This document shows, one piece after another, positions 9,945-20,626 of a DNA stretch of 64,000 bases (position 1 is the first letter of the stretch; each line of letters begins with the position of its first letter). A model generated the notes under the pieces. It saw only the letters and a list, made by a program, of their open reading frames with translations, was not told the DNA's origin and did no database searches. The position numbers were made by a program, and so were the translations under genes. This stretch comes from Glycine soja. Its lineage: Eukaryota; Streptophyta; Magnoliopsida; Fabales; Fabaceae. The stretch is from assembly GCF_004193775.1 (NCBI RefSeq), contig NC_041021.1:14341198-14405197 (forward strand), in the 5' to 3' direction.

Positions 9945-11690
9945 CTTCTTGCATAGCAACTATCCATTGATCATCTATTATGGCTTCTTTAAAGTTTTTA
10001 GGTTCTATCATAGAAACATATGCCATGTTATTGCATAAATCTTTGAGAGAGTGTCTAGTTGTTACCCCTTTTGAGATATCTCCGATGATATTGTCAAGAG
10101 GATGATTTCTTGAGGTTTTCCATTCTTTGGGAAGATCATCATTTTCTTGGGCTATGTCATCTTGAACATCCTTGTTTTCTTCATTTCTCTTCCTTTTTAG
10201 ATTCCTTTCTTGATTGTGCATATCTTCCAAAGAATCTGCAATATCATCAAGAAACTCCTTTCTCGGAGAGGTAATATTAGTTTCATCAAAAGAAACATAT
10301 ATTGATTCCTCAATTGTCATGGTTCTTTTGTTGTATATCATAAAGGCTTTGCTATGTAGGGAATAACCAAGGAAGATGCCCTCATCCGCCTTAGCATCAA
10401 ATTTACCTAGGCTTTCTTTACCCTTGTTTAGGACAAAACATTTACATCCAAAAACATGTAAATGAGCAATGTTTGGTTTTCTATTGTTAAACAATTCATA
10501 TAGGGTTTTCTTAAGAATGGGTCTTATTAAAGCTCTATTCATAATATAACATGCGGTATTGACAGCTTCAACCCAAAAATATTTTGGGAGTGGAGTGTCA
10601 TTTAAGAGAGTTCCAGCTATTTCTTCTAAAGATCTATTTTCCTTTCTACTACATCGTTTTATTGGGGTGTCCTAGGTGCAGAAAAATTGTGTTCTATGCC
10701 ATGTTCATCACAAAACATTTCAAAATCATTGTTTTCAAATTCACCTCCATAATCACTTCTAATGGAGATAATTTTGAGACTTTTTCTTGTTTTGGATGAC
10801 TTTGGCAAGTCTCCTAAATGCATGAAATGCATCATTTTTGAGTAAGAAATAAAGTCCAAGTATACCTAGAATAGTCATCAACAATTACTAATGCAAAGTA
10901 ACTACCACCAAAACTCATGACCCTAGAGGGCCCAAACAAATCCATATGCAATAATTGTAATGGTTAAGTGGTAGAGACAATATTTTTAAATTTAAAAGAT
11001 GCTTTTGTTTGTTTACCTTTTTGGCATGCATCACATAATTTATCTTTTTCAAACTTTAATTTTGGTAAACCAACAACTAGGTCTTTTGAGATTAATCTAT
11101 TTTGATGATCCATGTTAATGTGAGCATTTCTCTTATGCCATAACCAAGGATCACTATCTTTACTTAGAAAGCATTTATCATTTTTAGATTTTTGTTTCAA
11201 ATCAATCATGTAAACATTATTTTCTCTGAAACCTATATGCTCAATATCTTTGTCATGCTCATGCTTGATAACACATTTTTCAGAATCAAAAGATACTTTA
11301 TATCCTCTATCACATAATTGACTAACACTTAATAGACTATGCTTTAAACCTTCTACAAGTAACACATTTTCAATGGGAGTAGAGGAACTTGTACCTATTT
11401 TGCCGACTCCAATGATTTTGCCTTTGTTGTTGTCGCCGTATGTAACATGTCCACTTTTCTTGGGGGGAAATGGTTGTAAATTTGGATACATCTCCCGTCA
11501 TATGCTTGGAACATCCACTATCGATGTACCACTTCTTCCTTACAGATTCTTCCTCTTTGTTCTCATGAGATTTTGTCATGAGACATAAGCTGGCTTGGTC
11601 TTCATCATGATCTTGAAAAGATTTCAGATTTGATCTATACCTGATATTACTTTCGGAAAACAGAGAATTTAAAGAGGCCATGAATCTTGA
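9945..11690 (-). pseudogene. pol: Copia pol (protease, integrase, RT start) of element B
   Basis: Read on the minus strand. A short gag start (from 11681) is fused by deletion to the protease region, which keeps the DSGCSKHMTG motif. A frameshift lies in a G-run near 11460. Then come the gag-pre-integrase domain (WLWHKRNAH, about 11145), the integrase core (SDYGGEFEN, about 10750) and the integrase C-terminal block (HVFGCKCF, about 10460) leading towards RT. RT is cut at MQE by the LTR of A. Nearly all of gag is missing, and stops occur near 10676 and 10965. Copia domain order (protease, integrase, then RT) confirms the superfamily. Confidence 0.88.
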
Positions 11691-11717
11691 AGTTGTGAAA
11701 CTTTTCTCAAGATACCT

Positions 11718-11729
11718 GCTCTGATACCA
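11718..11729 (-). other. Primer binding site of element B
   Basis: Reverse complement of TGGTATCAGAGC, matching initiator Met tRNA, 2 bp from the LTR edge at 11732. Confidence 0.9.
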
Positions 11730-11731
11730 CT

Positions 11732-11790
11732 TGTTGGATCAATTGGCCTCGGAATAATTAAGAAGGGGGGGTTGAATTAATTATGAACGT
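11732..11790 (-). repeat. Element B 5' LTR, inner fragment
   Basis: The last 59 bp of the minus-strand LTR, including the AACGT target copy at 11786-11790. The LTR resumes at 60401 beyond element D. Confidence 0.9.
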
Positions 11791-13206
11791 TATTAGTTGG
11801 TGGAAACAAATAACTTTTGTGTATAAAACTTGTATAAATTGTATCAAACTCTCCCAATTTATGGTTATTTTGTAATGTTATAAGTATTTTCTGTTAAGTA
11901 TAGGTAATAAATACTTAGTATTTCCATTTTGTGTGTTTAATAATCATTTTCTTTCAATTTCAGGTTAATTAGGAAATCTTTGGAAAAGGCTATTTTCACC
12001 TTCTCGCTAAGCCAATCCGCAGGCTTAGCGAGCATCCGCTAAGCGCAACATGCTTGGGCTAAGCGCGAGGAAGAATCCAGAAGAAGATGAGTTGTACAGG
12101 TTCGCTAAGTGCACCGCTTCATCTCTATAAGCGCACCGCTTCAGTTCATCCGCTAAGCGAGAAAGGCGTACTAAGCTAAAAATCACTAACGTGCGTTGTG
12201 CGGTCCATACGTGCGCTAAGCGCACGAGCATGAACAAGACCACTTATTTAAGCCTGAAATCAGATTTTGTGAAGGGAGTTTGGACTGGGATTCAGAGCTT
12301 TTCATGTCTAGGGTTTCTAGAGAGAGAAAGGCCCAAGTTTCAGAGAGTTTTGAGAGATTTTGTTGTGTGAAGATCTGTAGAGACTAGAGCTCAAAGCAGG
12401 AGCTGGTTTGAGAGCTTGAGATGAGTTTGTGAGTGATTGTGAGATCCTAGAGGTGAAGGAGACATCCTCACCACTTGTATTTTTGCAATCTTTCATCTTG
12501 TTCTTCTCTTTGTTGTTAAGAAGGCTTCCTGGTATGGAAAGCTAAATCCTCTGTTGGATCTTCCCTGTATGTACCTGATGTAAATATATGTCTATCTATT
12601 TAATGATGTCTTGTGTGTTCTCTGTGCTATCTACTTTTTATTCCAGTATGCTTTTACCTTGATCACGTAGATGCATGCTTTGTTAGGGTCTTTCAATAGT
12701 GGAAACTGGTCTGACTCTAAAGTCCTTGATAGTGAAGGGATGAGTTGTCGTGCTTTCACGAGGAATCGGGGTGCAATAAGTTAGTTGAGTATGTGTGTCT
12801 TAATGTTGTCCTGGTTGAGTCGACTCTTACAAGAGGAATCTGCGGACGATGCTTGATCAGGATTAGGCTAAGCTATCATGAGGAATCAGGGTTTAGTATT
12901 TTAGGAGACACCATAAGAACACATGAGCATTGTTAGATAGAGAATATCTTTTTAGCATCAGACACCTATTAGGAAGACCAACATGTTCTCTATTTGTTTT
13001 TACACATCATTTCTCTCGCGTGATTTTTCTTTCTTTTTGCACATATAGTTTATACACTTGTTCATATTCACAATTACTTTTACACAATAGACGCCTATTT
13101 GCTGAAATAGCTTACCAAATAACACAAGTTCCCCAAGTGTTTGATACTCGGTTCTTACGGTTTTATACTACTTGTGCGATCCAGTGCACTTGTCGGAAGC
13201 CGAACA
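11791..13206 (+). repeat. 5' LTR of element D
   Basis: 1416 bp aligning with 58982-60395. The starting TG is mutated to TA here. A cluster of GCTAAGC motifs occupies 12004-12225 and a TATA-like TATTTAA is at 12245-12251. Many substitutions between the two copies show an older insertion than E or F. Confidence 0.9.
12004..12225 (+). repeat. GCTAAGC palindrome cluster in D LTR
   Basis: About ten copies of GCTAAGC or its complement just upstream of the TATA-like box. Flanking bases often extend the inverted repeat (for example CGCTAAGCG). The cluster is repeated at 59196-59418 in the other LTR. Confidence 0.75.
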
Positions 13207-13212
13207 AGTTTT

Positions 13213-13230
13213 TGGTGCCATTGTCGAGGA
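13213..13230 (+). other. Primer binding site of element D
   Basis: TGGTGCCATTGTCGAGGA, close to the Asp-tRNA primer site (TGGCGCCGTTGCCGGGGA) known for Athila elements but with several changes. Confidence 0.8.
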
Positions 13231-13363
13231 ACTTCTTTTTATTTGGGAAGTTAGCTCGCTTTTAGGTGTTTATTCTTTGATTTTTTTTTGTGAATATTTG
13301 TTCATAAATTCTATTTGTCTTTTTCTGTTTACCTGGATAACCGTTGTTCTATTAATATTGTAT

Positions 13364-14990
13364 ATGCATAGATCTCCCACGGGCAATTTAGTTCCTCTGG
13401 ACTTAGAAATTGAAGCTACGTTGCGAAGGAATAGGGCCGAAAGGAGAAGGAAACTTCTACAAGACAGAATAGTTGCATCCATTCTTGAGGAGGAGACTCA
13501 TTTCTCCGACTTATTATCACCTGATTCACCATCATCAAGGTAATCTGCCACTCAATTACCTGAAGCCATTAACATGGCAGAAGAGCATGACTAGAGGATT
13601 ACCCTTGAAGATTATTCAAGTAGTTCAGTAGCACAATTCTTTACCAGCATTACACGTCCTGAAGTGCAAGCTAACAACTTCAACTATCCACATTCCTTAA
13701 TTAATTTAATATAGGGGAACTTATTTCAAGGATTACCTAATGAAGACCCCTATGCACACTTGGCAACGTTCATTGAAATATGTAACACTGTTAAGATTGT
13801 TGGTGTGCTAGATGAAGCTATTAGACTCAGCCTATTCTCATTCTCATTGGCAGGAGAGGCCAAAAGGTGGCTTCACTCATTTAAGGGTAACAGTCTGAAA
13901 ACCTAGGAATAAGTTGTTGAAAAGTTCTTAAAGAAATACTTCCCAGAGTCCAAGACTGCAGAAGGGAAAGCTGCAATCTCTTTATTTCATCAGTTTCCTG
14001 ATGAGTCTCTGAGTGAAGCATTGGAGAGATTAAGAGGCTTGTTAATAAAAACTCCCACTCATGGATTTTCCAAGCCAATCCAATTGAATATGTTTATAGA
14101 TGGGCTGAGACCACAAACCAAGCAACTGTTAGATGCTTCTGCAGGGGGAAAGATAAAACTGAAGACCCCGGAAGAAGCAACAGAGCTAATTGAGAATATG
14201 TCAGCCAGTGATCATGCCATTCTATGAGATAGAACCCACCAACCCACGAAGAAAAGCTTGATAGAGCTATCATCACATGACGCGTTATTGGCACAGAACA
14301 AGTTGCTTTCTAAGCAACTAGAAATTTTAACAGAAACACTTGGTAAGCTGCCAACTAAGTTGTCTATGGGTCAACCTACATACTCTTTTATTTTGCAAGT
14401 TACAGGTTGTACCATCTGTGGTGAGGCTTATGAAACAGGCTAATGTACTCCCACTGAAGAAAACAATCAAGAAATTCATTATATGGGAAATCAACAGCGA
14501 CAAGGATATACTAAAGGAGGATTTTCAGGCTTCTAGCAGCGTCCATATAACCAACAAGGACAGTGGAGGACACACCCTGGAAATCAATTCAACAAAGACC
14601 AGAGTGGGCCTTCAAACAGGCCAATTCAACTAGGACCTAACATATTCCAGAGAACTACTAAGTTGGAGGAGACCTTGACTCAGTTTATGCAGGTTACAAT
14701 GTCAAATCATAAAAGCACTGAGTCAGCAATGAAAAAACTTGAAGTCCAGGTGGGACAATTGGCCAAGCAGATAGCTGACAAGTCATCCAACAGCTTTGTG
14801 GCAAATACGGAATAGAATCCCAAGGAGGAATGCAAAACTGTGATGACAAGGAGTAAAAGGTTTGTGGAAGTTAAGGATGATGATAGTGTTGTGCATAAGA
14901 AAAAAACTGCTGACAAGAAAAGTACTGATGACAAGAAAAATAAGGTGAAAGTAATCAAGAAAAAGAGGAACAAATAATGGTCAAGAATAT
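13364..14990 (+). pseudogene. gag: Athila-type gag of element D
   Basis: Capsid polyprotein. The likely start is MHRSPTGNLVPLDLEIE at 13364, followed by a basic RRNRAERRRK stretch. The Retrotrans_gag domain runs from about 13730 (EDPYAHLATFIEICNTVKI) to about 14225 (SASDHAIL), including AGEAKRWLHSF. A partial zinc-knuckle region (CTICGEAYETG) ends at 14443. In-frame stops at about 13541, 13591, 13712, 13903 and 14225 interrupt what is otherwise one reading frame. A lysine-rich tail (about 14900-14975) follows. Confidence 0.85.
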
Positions 14991-15060
14991 TGAATTAAAG
15001 GACCAAGAAAAAGAAAAAGAAATAGAAATAGAAAATTAAAAAAATGAAAAAGAAGAAAAA

Positions 15061-15828
15061 AATAATATGACTACAAAGAAGAGTAGGAGTGAAAAAGCTG
15101 TGGATGAAGGTGTGGAAGTACCGTATCCTGTGGTACCTTCCAAGAAAGAAAAAGATCGTCATCTGGTGAGATTTTTAGATATTTTCAGGAAACTGGAAAT
15201 AGCCATGCCCTTCGGAGAAGCTTTGCAGTAGATGCCACTCTACTCTAAATTTTTGAAAGATATGTTAACAAGGAAGCACAAATACATTCATCAGGAAAAC
15301 ATCATAGTGGAAGGAAATTGCAGTGTTCTGATCCAGAACATCCTTCCACCCAAGCATAAAGATCCTATGAGTGTAACGATCCCTTGTTCAATTGGAGAAG
15401 TCAATGTGGGAAAAGCTCTTATTGACCTGGGAGCCAGTTTGATGCCACTCTCCATGTGCAGAAGATTGGGAGAGTTGGAAATGATGCCCACTCAAATGAC
15501 TTTACAATTAGATGACTGCTCCATTACCAGGCCATATCGAGTAATTGAAAATGTTTTGGTTAGAGTAAAACATTTTGTCTTCCCAACAGACTTTGTGGTA
15601 ATGGATATCTTCGAAGATACTGACATCCCTGTAATATTGGGAAGGCCATTCATGTTGACCGCAAGCTGCATAGTTGATGTGGGGAAAAGGAAGCTGGAGC
15701 TAGGTTTCGAAGATCAGAAAATTGATTTTGATTTTTTTGTTGAAGACAAGCCTGCTCCAGAACACAATGTTTGCTTACAGGTAATGGAAGGAGGTCAAGA
15801 GGTTCTGAAGGTAGGAACCAAAACATAA
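15061..15828 (+). pseudogene. pro: Athila-type aspartic protease region of element D
   Basis: An upstream piece ends in a TAG at 15229; the clear ORF runs 15232-15828. The catalytic motif is LIDLGASLMPL (about 15418), where the usual D[ST]GA is replaced by DLGA, as is common in Athila proteases. The downstream VILGRPFM motif (about 15633) is the conserved ILGRPF of this family. It is in a different frame from gag, so a frameshift separates them. RT should follow, but sequence 15829-15999 goes straight to the post-pol motif. Confidence 0.85.
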
Positions 15829-15999
15829 GATCACCCAGTGAGGTAAAAGCGTCAAGCTAATGATGTTAAAGAAGCGCTTCCGGGGAGGCAACCCAGTTTT
15901 AAATTTTGTTATCTTTGTTTTTTTATGCATTTAAATCATTTGGAACTTGCTATATAATCTGTACATAGGAGTATATCAGCCGATCTTTGAATGCCTAGC
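15829..15999 (+). other. Post-pol structured motif of element D
   Basis: Non-coding. At 15850-15896 is a motif also present in element F (38014-38061): an inverted repeat CGTC/GATG with an 8-nt loop, then GTTAAAGAAGCGCT, then a GGAGGCAACC loop region. In Athila elements this kind of sequence usually follows pol, which indicates that D has lost RT to integrase by deletion. Confidence 0.6.
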
Positions 16000-17661
16000 T
16001 GTCATACCCTAATTTCGTCCGGGGACCTTTGCTTGATGACATGCGACCTTTCTTTGGTCCTTGTGAGGTGCTTGGCATCAATCATTAGGCAATTTGTGAA
16101 ATTCCAGGACATGCCGAAAAACCAAAAAAATATTGATGCACAATCCGTAAGTTTCCGTGACACACCGGAAATCAAATGGAAGCATCGTTGCATAATTAAG
16201 TGAGGTTTCGTAACATTCCGTAAGTCAAAAAGGGGATGATTATGTAATCCACAAGGTTCCATAACATTACGGAAAGAAAACAAGTATCGTTACGAAATTC
16301 GTAAGTTTCCGTAACTTTACGAAAAAAGAATCACCAAAAAAAAGCAGAGGGGGTGTACTTAGTAAAAATGGGGGTGCAAATAGCACCCAGGCCCACTTGG
16401 CCCTCCAGAATATTCCTCCAGAAGGCTGTTGCTTCTCGAGGAAGCAACCTGGCTCGCCTGGGCGAGCTGAGCTCGCCTGGGCGAGCTGGGCGGCAACCAC
16501 CTCCCCTATTTTGCTATAAATAGGGGAGGAAGTGAAGAAGAAAAGGGTTCAGCCCCTTTGGCACTTTACTCTCTTTCGAATTTGCTTGGAAAAATTGTTT
16601 CCGTGAAAAAAATCTAAGCCGAGGCGCTTCCGAAACGTTTCCGTAACGTTTTCCGTGAGGAATTTCGCAAAGGTTTCAACCGTTCTTCGACGTTCTTCAT
16701 TCGTTCTTCATCGTTCTTCGATCTTCAACGTGTAAGTACCTCGAACCAAGCTTTTCGATTCATTCTATGCACCCATGGTGGTCCACATTGTGTTTTGTGT
16801 ATTTGTATTCCCGTTTCGTTTACTTTTCATACCCCCTCTTGACGTGCTTAAGCCATTTTACTTAAGTCATTTCTCGCTTAACTTGAAAATAAAATAAATT
16901 TCCACCGGACGTTTGAATTGTATTATCCGTTAACTTCGGTTAAAATGAATTTCGACCGTTCGGTCGTGCCGTAACCACGTTGGAAATCAAAAAAAGAGGT
17001 AAAAAATAATATAATAATAAAAAAAACATCTTTTTTAGTAAAATAAAGCGGAAAATCAATCGGACGTTTTCTCTTTGGGATTTCTCATTCTTGATCGAAT
17101 TGATTAATAACTAAAGTGAAACTAAGGCTAAAATCAACTCGCCTAGTCAAGCTCGTCCACAAAAATAGGCTTTTGAAGTTTGTCATTTCAATTTCTCACT
17201 AAGTAAAATGGGTCATTTTTAAGGTCCAACACCTTAAAATGATCACCACTTAAGTAAAAAAGAATCACTTGATAAGAAAGAACTACGTAGGTCTGATTTT
17301 TTCATCCCAAATTGAGGAATACGTAGGAGCAAAGGGAAACACCCTTGTCGACCACAAAAAAGAAAAAAATATAAAAAGGATATAAGGACATAAAAGGGAA
17401 CGTAAAAATCAAAGTCACGTTTGCACTTTCGATTAAAGGCTGCTGTCCCTTGGGACGGACGTGTGGGGTGCTAATACCTTCCCCGTGCGTAAATACAACT
17501 CCCGAACCTTTCAACTTAAAAGTTCGTAGATCGCGTCTTTTCCGGTTTTTCCGACGTTTTCCTCAAATAAACGTTGGTGGCGACTCCGCGCGTATTCCTT
17601 TCGTGGAACACGCATCCCGCGAGTCACGCATCGCCCTCCCGCCGAAGGGTAGGTTGCGACA
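16000..17661 (+). repeat. 5' LTR of element E
   Basis: 1662 bp, TGTCATACC to TTGCGACA, with TATA box TATAAATA at 16515-16522. It contains a tandem pair of the GCTCGCCTGGGCGAGC palindrome (about 16451-16486), a GGTCCAACA hairpin (17213-17242) and a CTACGTAG/GAGGA two-hairpin module (about 17280-17356). The 3' LTR is about 204 bp shorter. Confidence 0.93.
17213..17356 (+). repeat. GGTCCAAC hairpin and CTACGTAG module in E LTR
   Basis: The first hairpin pairs 17213-17224 with 17232-17242 (11 pairs, one bulged T) around loop TCCAACA. The second module at 17280 has outer arms CTACGTA/TACGTAG, a weak inner stem here, and a downstream AAGGG/CCCTT hairpin ending near GTCGACCAC. Both types recur in F and in the 3' UTRs. 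Confidence 0.7.
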
Positions 17662-17663
17662 GT

Positions 17664-17681
17664 TGGCGACTCCACTGGGGA
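17664..17681 (+). other. Primer binding site of element E
   Basis: TGGCGACTCCACTGGGGA, 2 bp after the LTR end. Element F has the same site with two changes (28993-29010). I cannot name the tRNA with certainty. Confidence 0.7.
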
Positions 17682-18525
17682 CTGTTTTTAGAGAGTTAGG
17701 CCATTTAATTTTGTGCAATGTTTTACCGTGACTTACCCCTTTGTTGGTTTCCTTTCATTATGTTCTTGTGTATATAAACTCTTTGTTGCTTTTAGTGCGT
17801 TTTAAATGTATGCATGAAGTAAATATTTATTCATTTGATGCACACAAACACCAACACTATTTGCACACACTGTGAGTGAAAAAGGGCCCTATACCCGGGT
17901 TCATGGGAGCATAAGGAGTGGAGGTGAATCTGTGATCATGCTAGGTCTCCGACTTGCTTGATTACAGTGAACCCTCATCTAGAGCTTTTCTCTTTGAAAA
18001 CCTATTGTTGCTAGTAGCCCCTACTGCTACAATATGTTCTTCAAAGGGGATGATACCTCTAGAAACCATCAAGAGAGATATAACTACCTTGGGGATTATT
18101 GCTAAAAGCCTAGTTAGTTCTCTCCCTTATAGGTCCCTTAAATAGGGGCACGAAGCAAACACGCTGCGTGCCATTTTTCACACTGCCATGCATGAGTATC
18201 ATATACCCTTTTGCTTATGTTCGGTAAATATTGTCATACTGTGCACATTCCCGCATTATGTCTTTTGCATAGGCATTGCATATGGGTTCTGTCTTGATCC
18301 CTACTGTAAACAAACCAACGGAGGGTCCGTGTCGCCTTCTTAAAAACGTGCGTTGGGGAATTTCGCTACCCCTAGACGTCGTATCTAAGAAAGGGACAAA
18401 TTCCCCGGACCCCCGCATTCCTAGATTGCATCTGTGTCATATGCATTCCATCATGCATTCATCCATCCCACCCATGAGATATCGGAGTTTTGATTTGCAC
18501 CAGCTTTTATCTCACTTTAGTAAGC
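17682..18525 (+). other. Leader of element E with a long hairpin
   Basis: Non-coding leader before ORF1. At 18323-18412 a roughly 90-nt foldback pairs GGGTCCG (18323-18329) with CGGACCC (18406-18412) and CCTTCTTA (18335-18342) with TAAGAAAGG (18386-18394, one bulged A), with a GGGG/CCCC apical stem. Matching foldbacks precede ORF1 and gag in element F. Confidence 0.6.
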
Positions 18526-20391
18526 ATGGGAACAAATCAAACCGGCAAGAGGTTCTACCAAGTCAAGGTCAAAAGCCTAGATACCACCAGCATCAAGGAA
18601 TTAGGGCGGTTGATGGAACCCCTCCAAATGCAAACCTTCCGCAAGACTTACGGAAAGATCTTAGAGTTGACCATAGCAGAGGTGTCCATAAAAGCCATTG
18701 TATCACTTACCCAATACTACGACCAGCCTTTGAGGTGTTTCACATTCGGAGACTTCCAATTAGTACCAACCATTGAAGAATTTGAGGAAATTCTAGGATG
18801 TCCTCTCGGGGGAAGAAAACCATATCTTTCCTCCGGGTGTCTCCCCTCTTTGAGCAGAATTGCAACTGTGGTCAAGGATTCAGCAAGAGGTTTGGACCGC
18901 ATAAAATAGACTCGGAACGGCATAGCGGGCCTACCACAGAAGTACCTAGAAGACAAGGCAAGGGGTATGGCCAATCAAGGAGACTGGGTCCCGTTTATGG
19001 ATGTGTTAGCTTTGCTAATTTTTGGGGTCGTCCTCTTTCCAAACGTGGATGGTTTGGTAGACCTAGCAGCAATCGACGCTTTCCTTGCCTACCACCATAG
19101 CAAGGAAAGTCCGGTGGTAGCTGTCTTGGTAGATCTATTTGACACATTTGACCGAAGGTGCGAAAAGAGTAGCGCACGGATCATCTGTTGCTTACCCGCC
19201 CTCTGTGTTTGGTTGGTTTCGCACTTGTTCCAACAAGACACAAGACATCCATGTCCGCTCCTGAGCCATCGCTCGTGTACTGAAAAGGGGAGAATAGATT
19301 GGGACCAGCTTTTGGCCGGGATAGGAGGTAGAACAATCAGTTGGTTCCCCCGATGGAAGGAAGGAAAAGAAGGAGTCCTTTTCTCATGTGGAGGATACCC
19401 AAACATTCCGCTGGTAGGAACGAGGGGTTGTATTAACTACAATCCCGCGCTCGCTATAAGACAACTAGGGTACCCCATGAGGGGAGCACCGACGGAAGAA
19501 AGCATGTCTCCTTTCCTTGTGAGGGATTTCGGCGCACAAAATTCCAAGACTATACAAAGAATCCATAAGGCATGGGAAACCCCGTTAAGGAAAGATCAAG
19601 AGCTTAGAGGCATTCGTAATGGCATCATTGGTGGGTACCACGAATGGCCGAAAGTTCATATACGAGGTTTAGATTGGCTCGCCAAGTTAAAATTCGTCAG
19701 CGAAGAGAATTTTGAAGCACCGGAAGAGGACGAAGAAGTCCAAGCTCTCAAAAGCGAGTCAGGAAAGGCAAAACTTGCCAAGGAGAAGTTCAAGTTGGCC
19801 GCTACACACGTTCAGAAGGAGTGTGCCGGGTTACGGGAAGAGAATGCAATTACCGCAAGAGCCCTTGAACAAGAGACCAAGAGGGCTCGCAAGGAAGAGT
19901 ATGGCCGGAACAAATTTCGCGGAGCTCTATGGGGTAGCAATAGTGAACTCAAGTTGCGAAGGGAAGAAAGGGACCAGTCGCGAGCACATAGCATGGTTTT
20001 GAAAGAGGAGTTAGTTGCCTGTTCAAGGTCCAAAAGAAGCTTGTCTCAGCGTTTATGCGAGACGGAGACCAACATGCTAGCTATCATCGCCAAGTACCAA
20101 GAAGAGTTAGGTCTAGCCGCGGCCCACGAGCATAGGATTGCGGACGAATATGCCCAAGTATACGCGGAAAAAGAGGCTAGAGGAAGGGTGATCGACTCTT
20201 TACACCAAGAGGCAACCATGTGGATGGATCGGTTTGCTCTTACCTTGAACGGGAGTCAAGAACTTCCCCGATTGTTAGCCAAGGCCAAGGCGATGGCAGA
20301 CACCTACTCCGCCCCCGAAGAGATTCATGGGCTTCTTGGCTATTGTCAGCATATGATAGACTTAATGGCCCACATAATTAGAAATCGTTAG
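18526..20391 (+). pseudogene. Ogre-type ORF1 protein of element E
   Basis: ORF1 lies upstream of gag in Ogre elements; its role is unknown. The start MGTNQTGKRFYQVKVKSL at 18526 aligns with the F start at 29854. The first half is a globular region (YYDQPLRCFTF, FEEILGCPLGGRKPY, LIFGVVLFPNVDGLVDL) resembling plant mobile-domain/DUF7745-type proteins. The second half (about 19700-20200) is a long charged coiled coil. The C-terminus (MDRFALTLNGSQELPRLLA) is well conserved in F. A TAG at 18907-18909, where F has CAG, is the only stop before the natural end at 20389-20391; total length would be 621 codons. Confidence 0.85.
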
Positions 20392-20626
20392 GAAACTTGT
20401 ATGGTCTCTCAGACCTTGACTAGATACGACTTCCTTTTTGAAATAAAATGAGTTGGTCCCATGTTTCTACTCCAAAAGCTTGTGCAAATCAAATCACTCC
20501 TACATTTCATCTCTAGCATGCATTTTCTTTCTTTACCCACTCCTCACGTTTGGTTTTTTAGGGAAAAACACCATAACTAAACGCGCCGCAAGGGATCCCT
20601 ATCGCACCAGATCCAAATCTAGAACG
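20392..20626 (+). other. ORF1-gag spacer of element E
   Basis: About 235 bp, non-coding. Element F has roughly 1.1 kb at the same place, including a structured leader-type foldback absent here, so E has lost or F has gained about 0.9 kb. Confidence 0.6.

Noticed and set aside
16267..16500. Minus-strand 77-codon ORF in the E LTR
   Set aside because: Lies across promoter-proximal LTR sequence with no domain; a chance frame.
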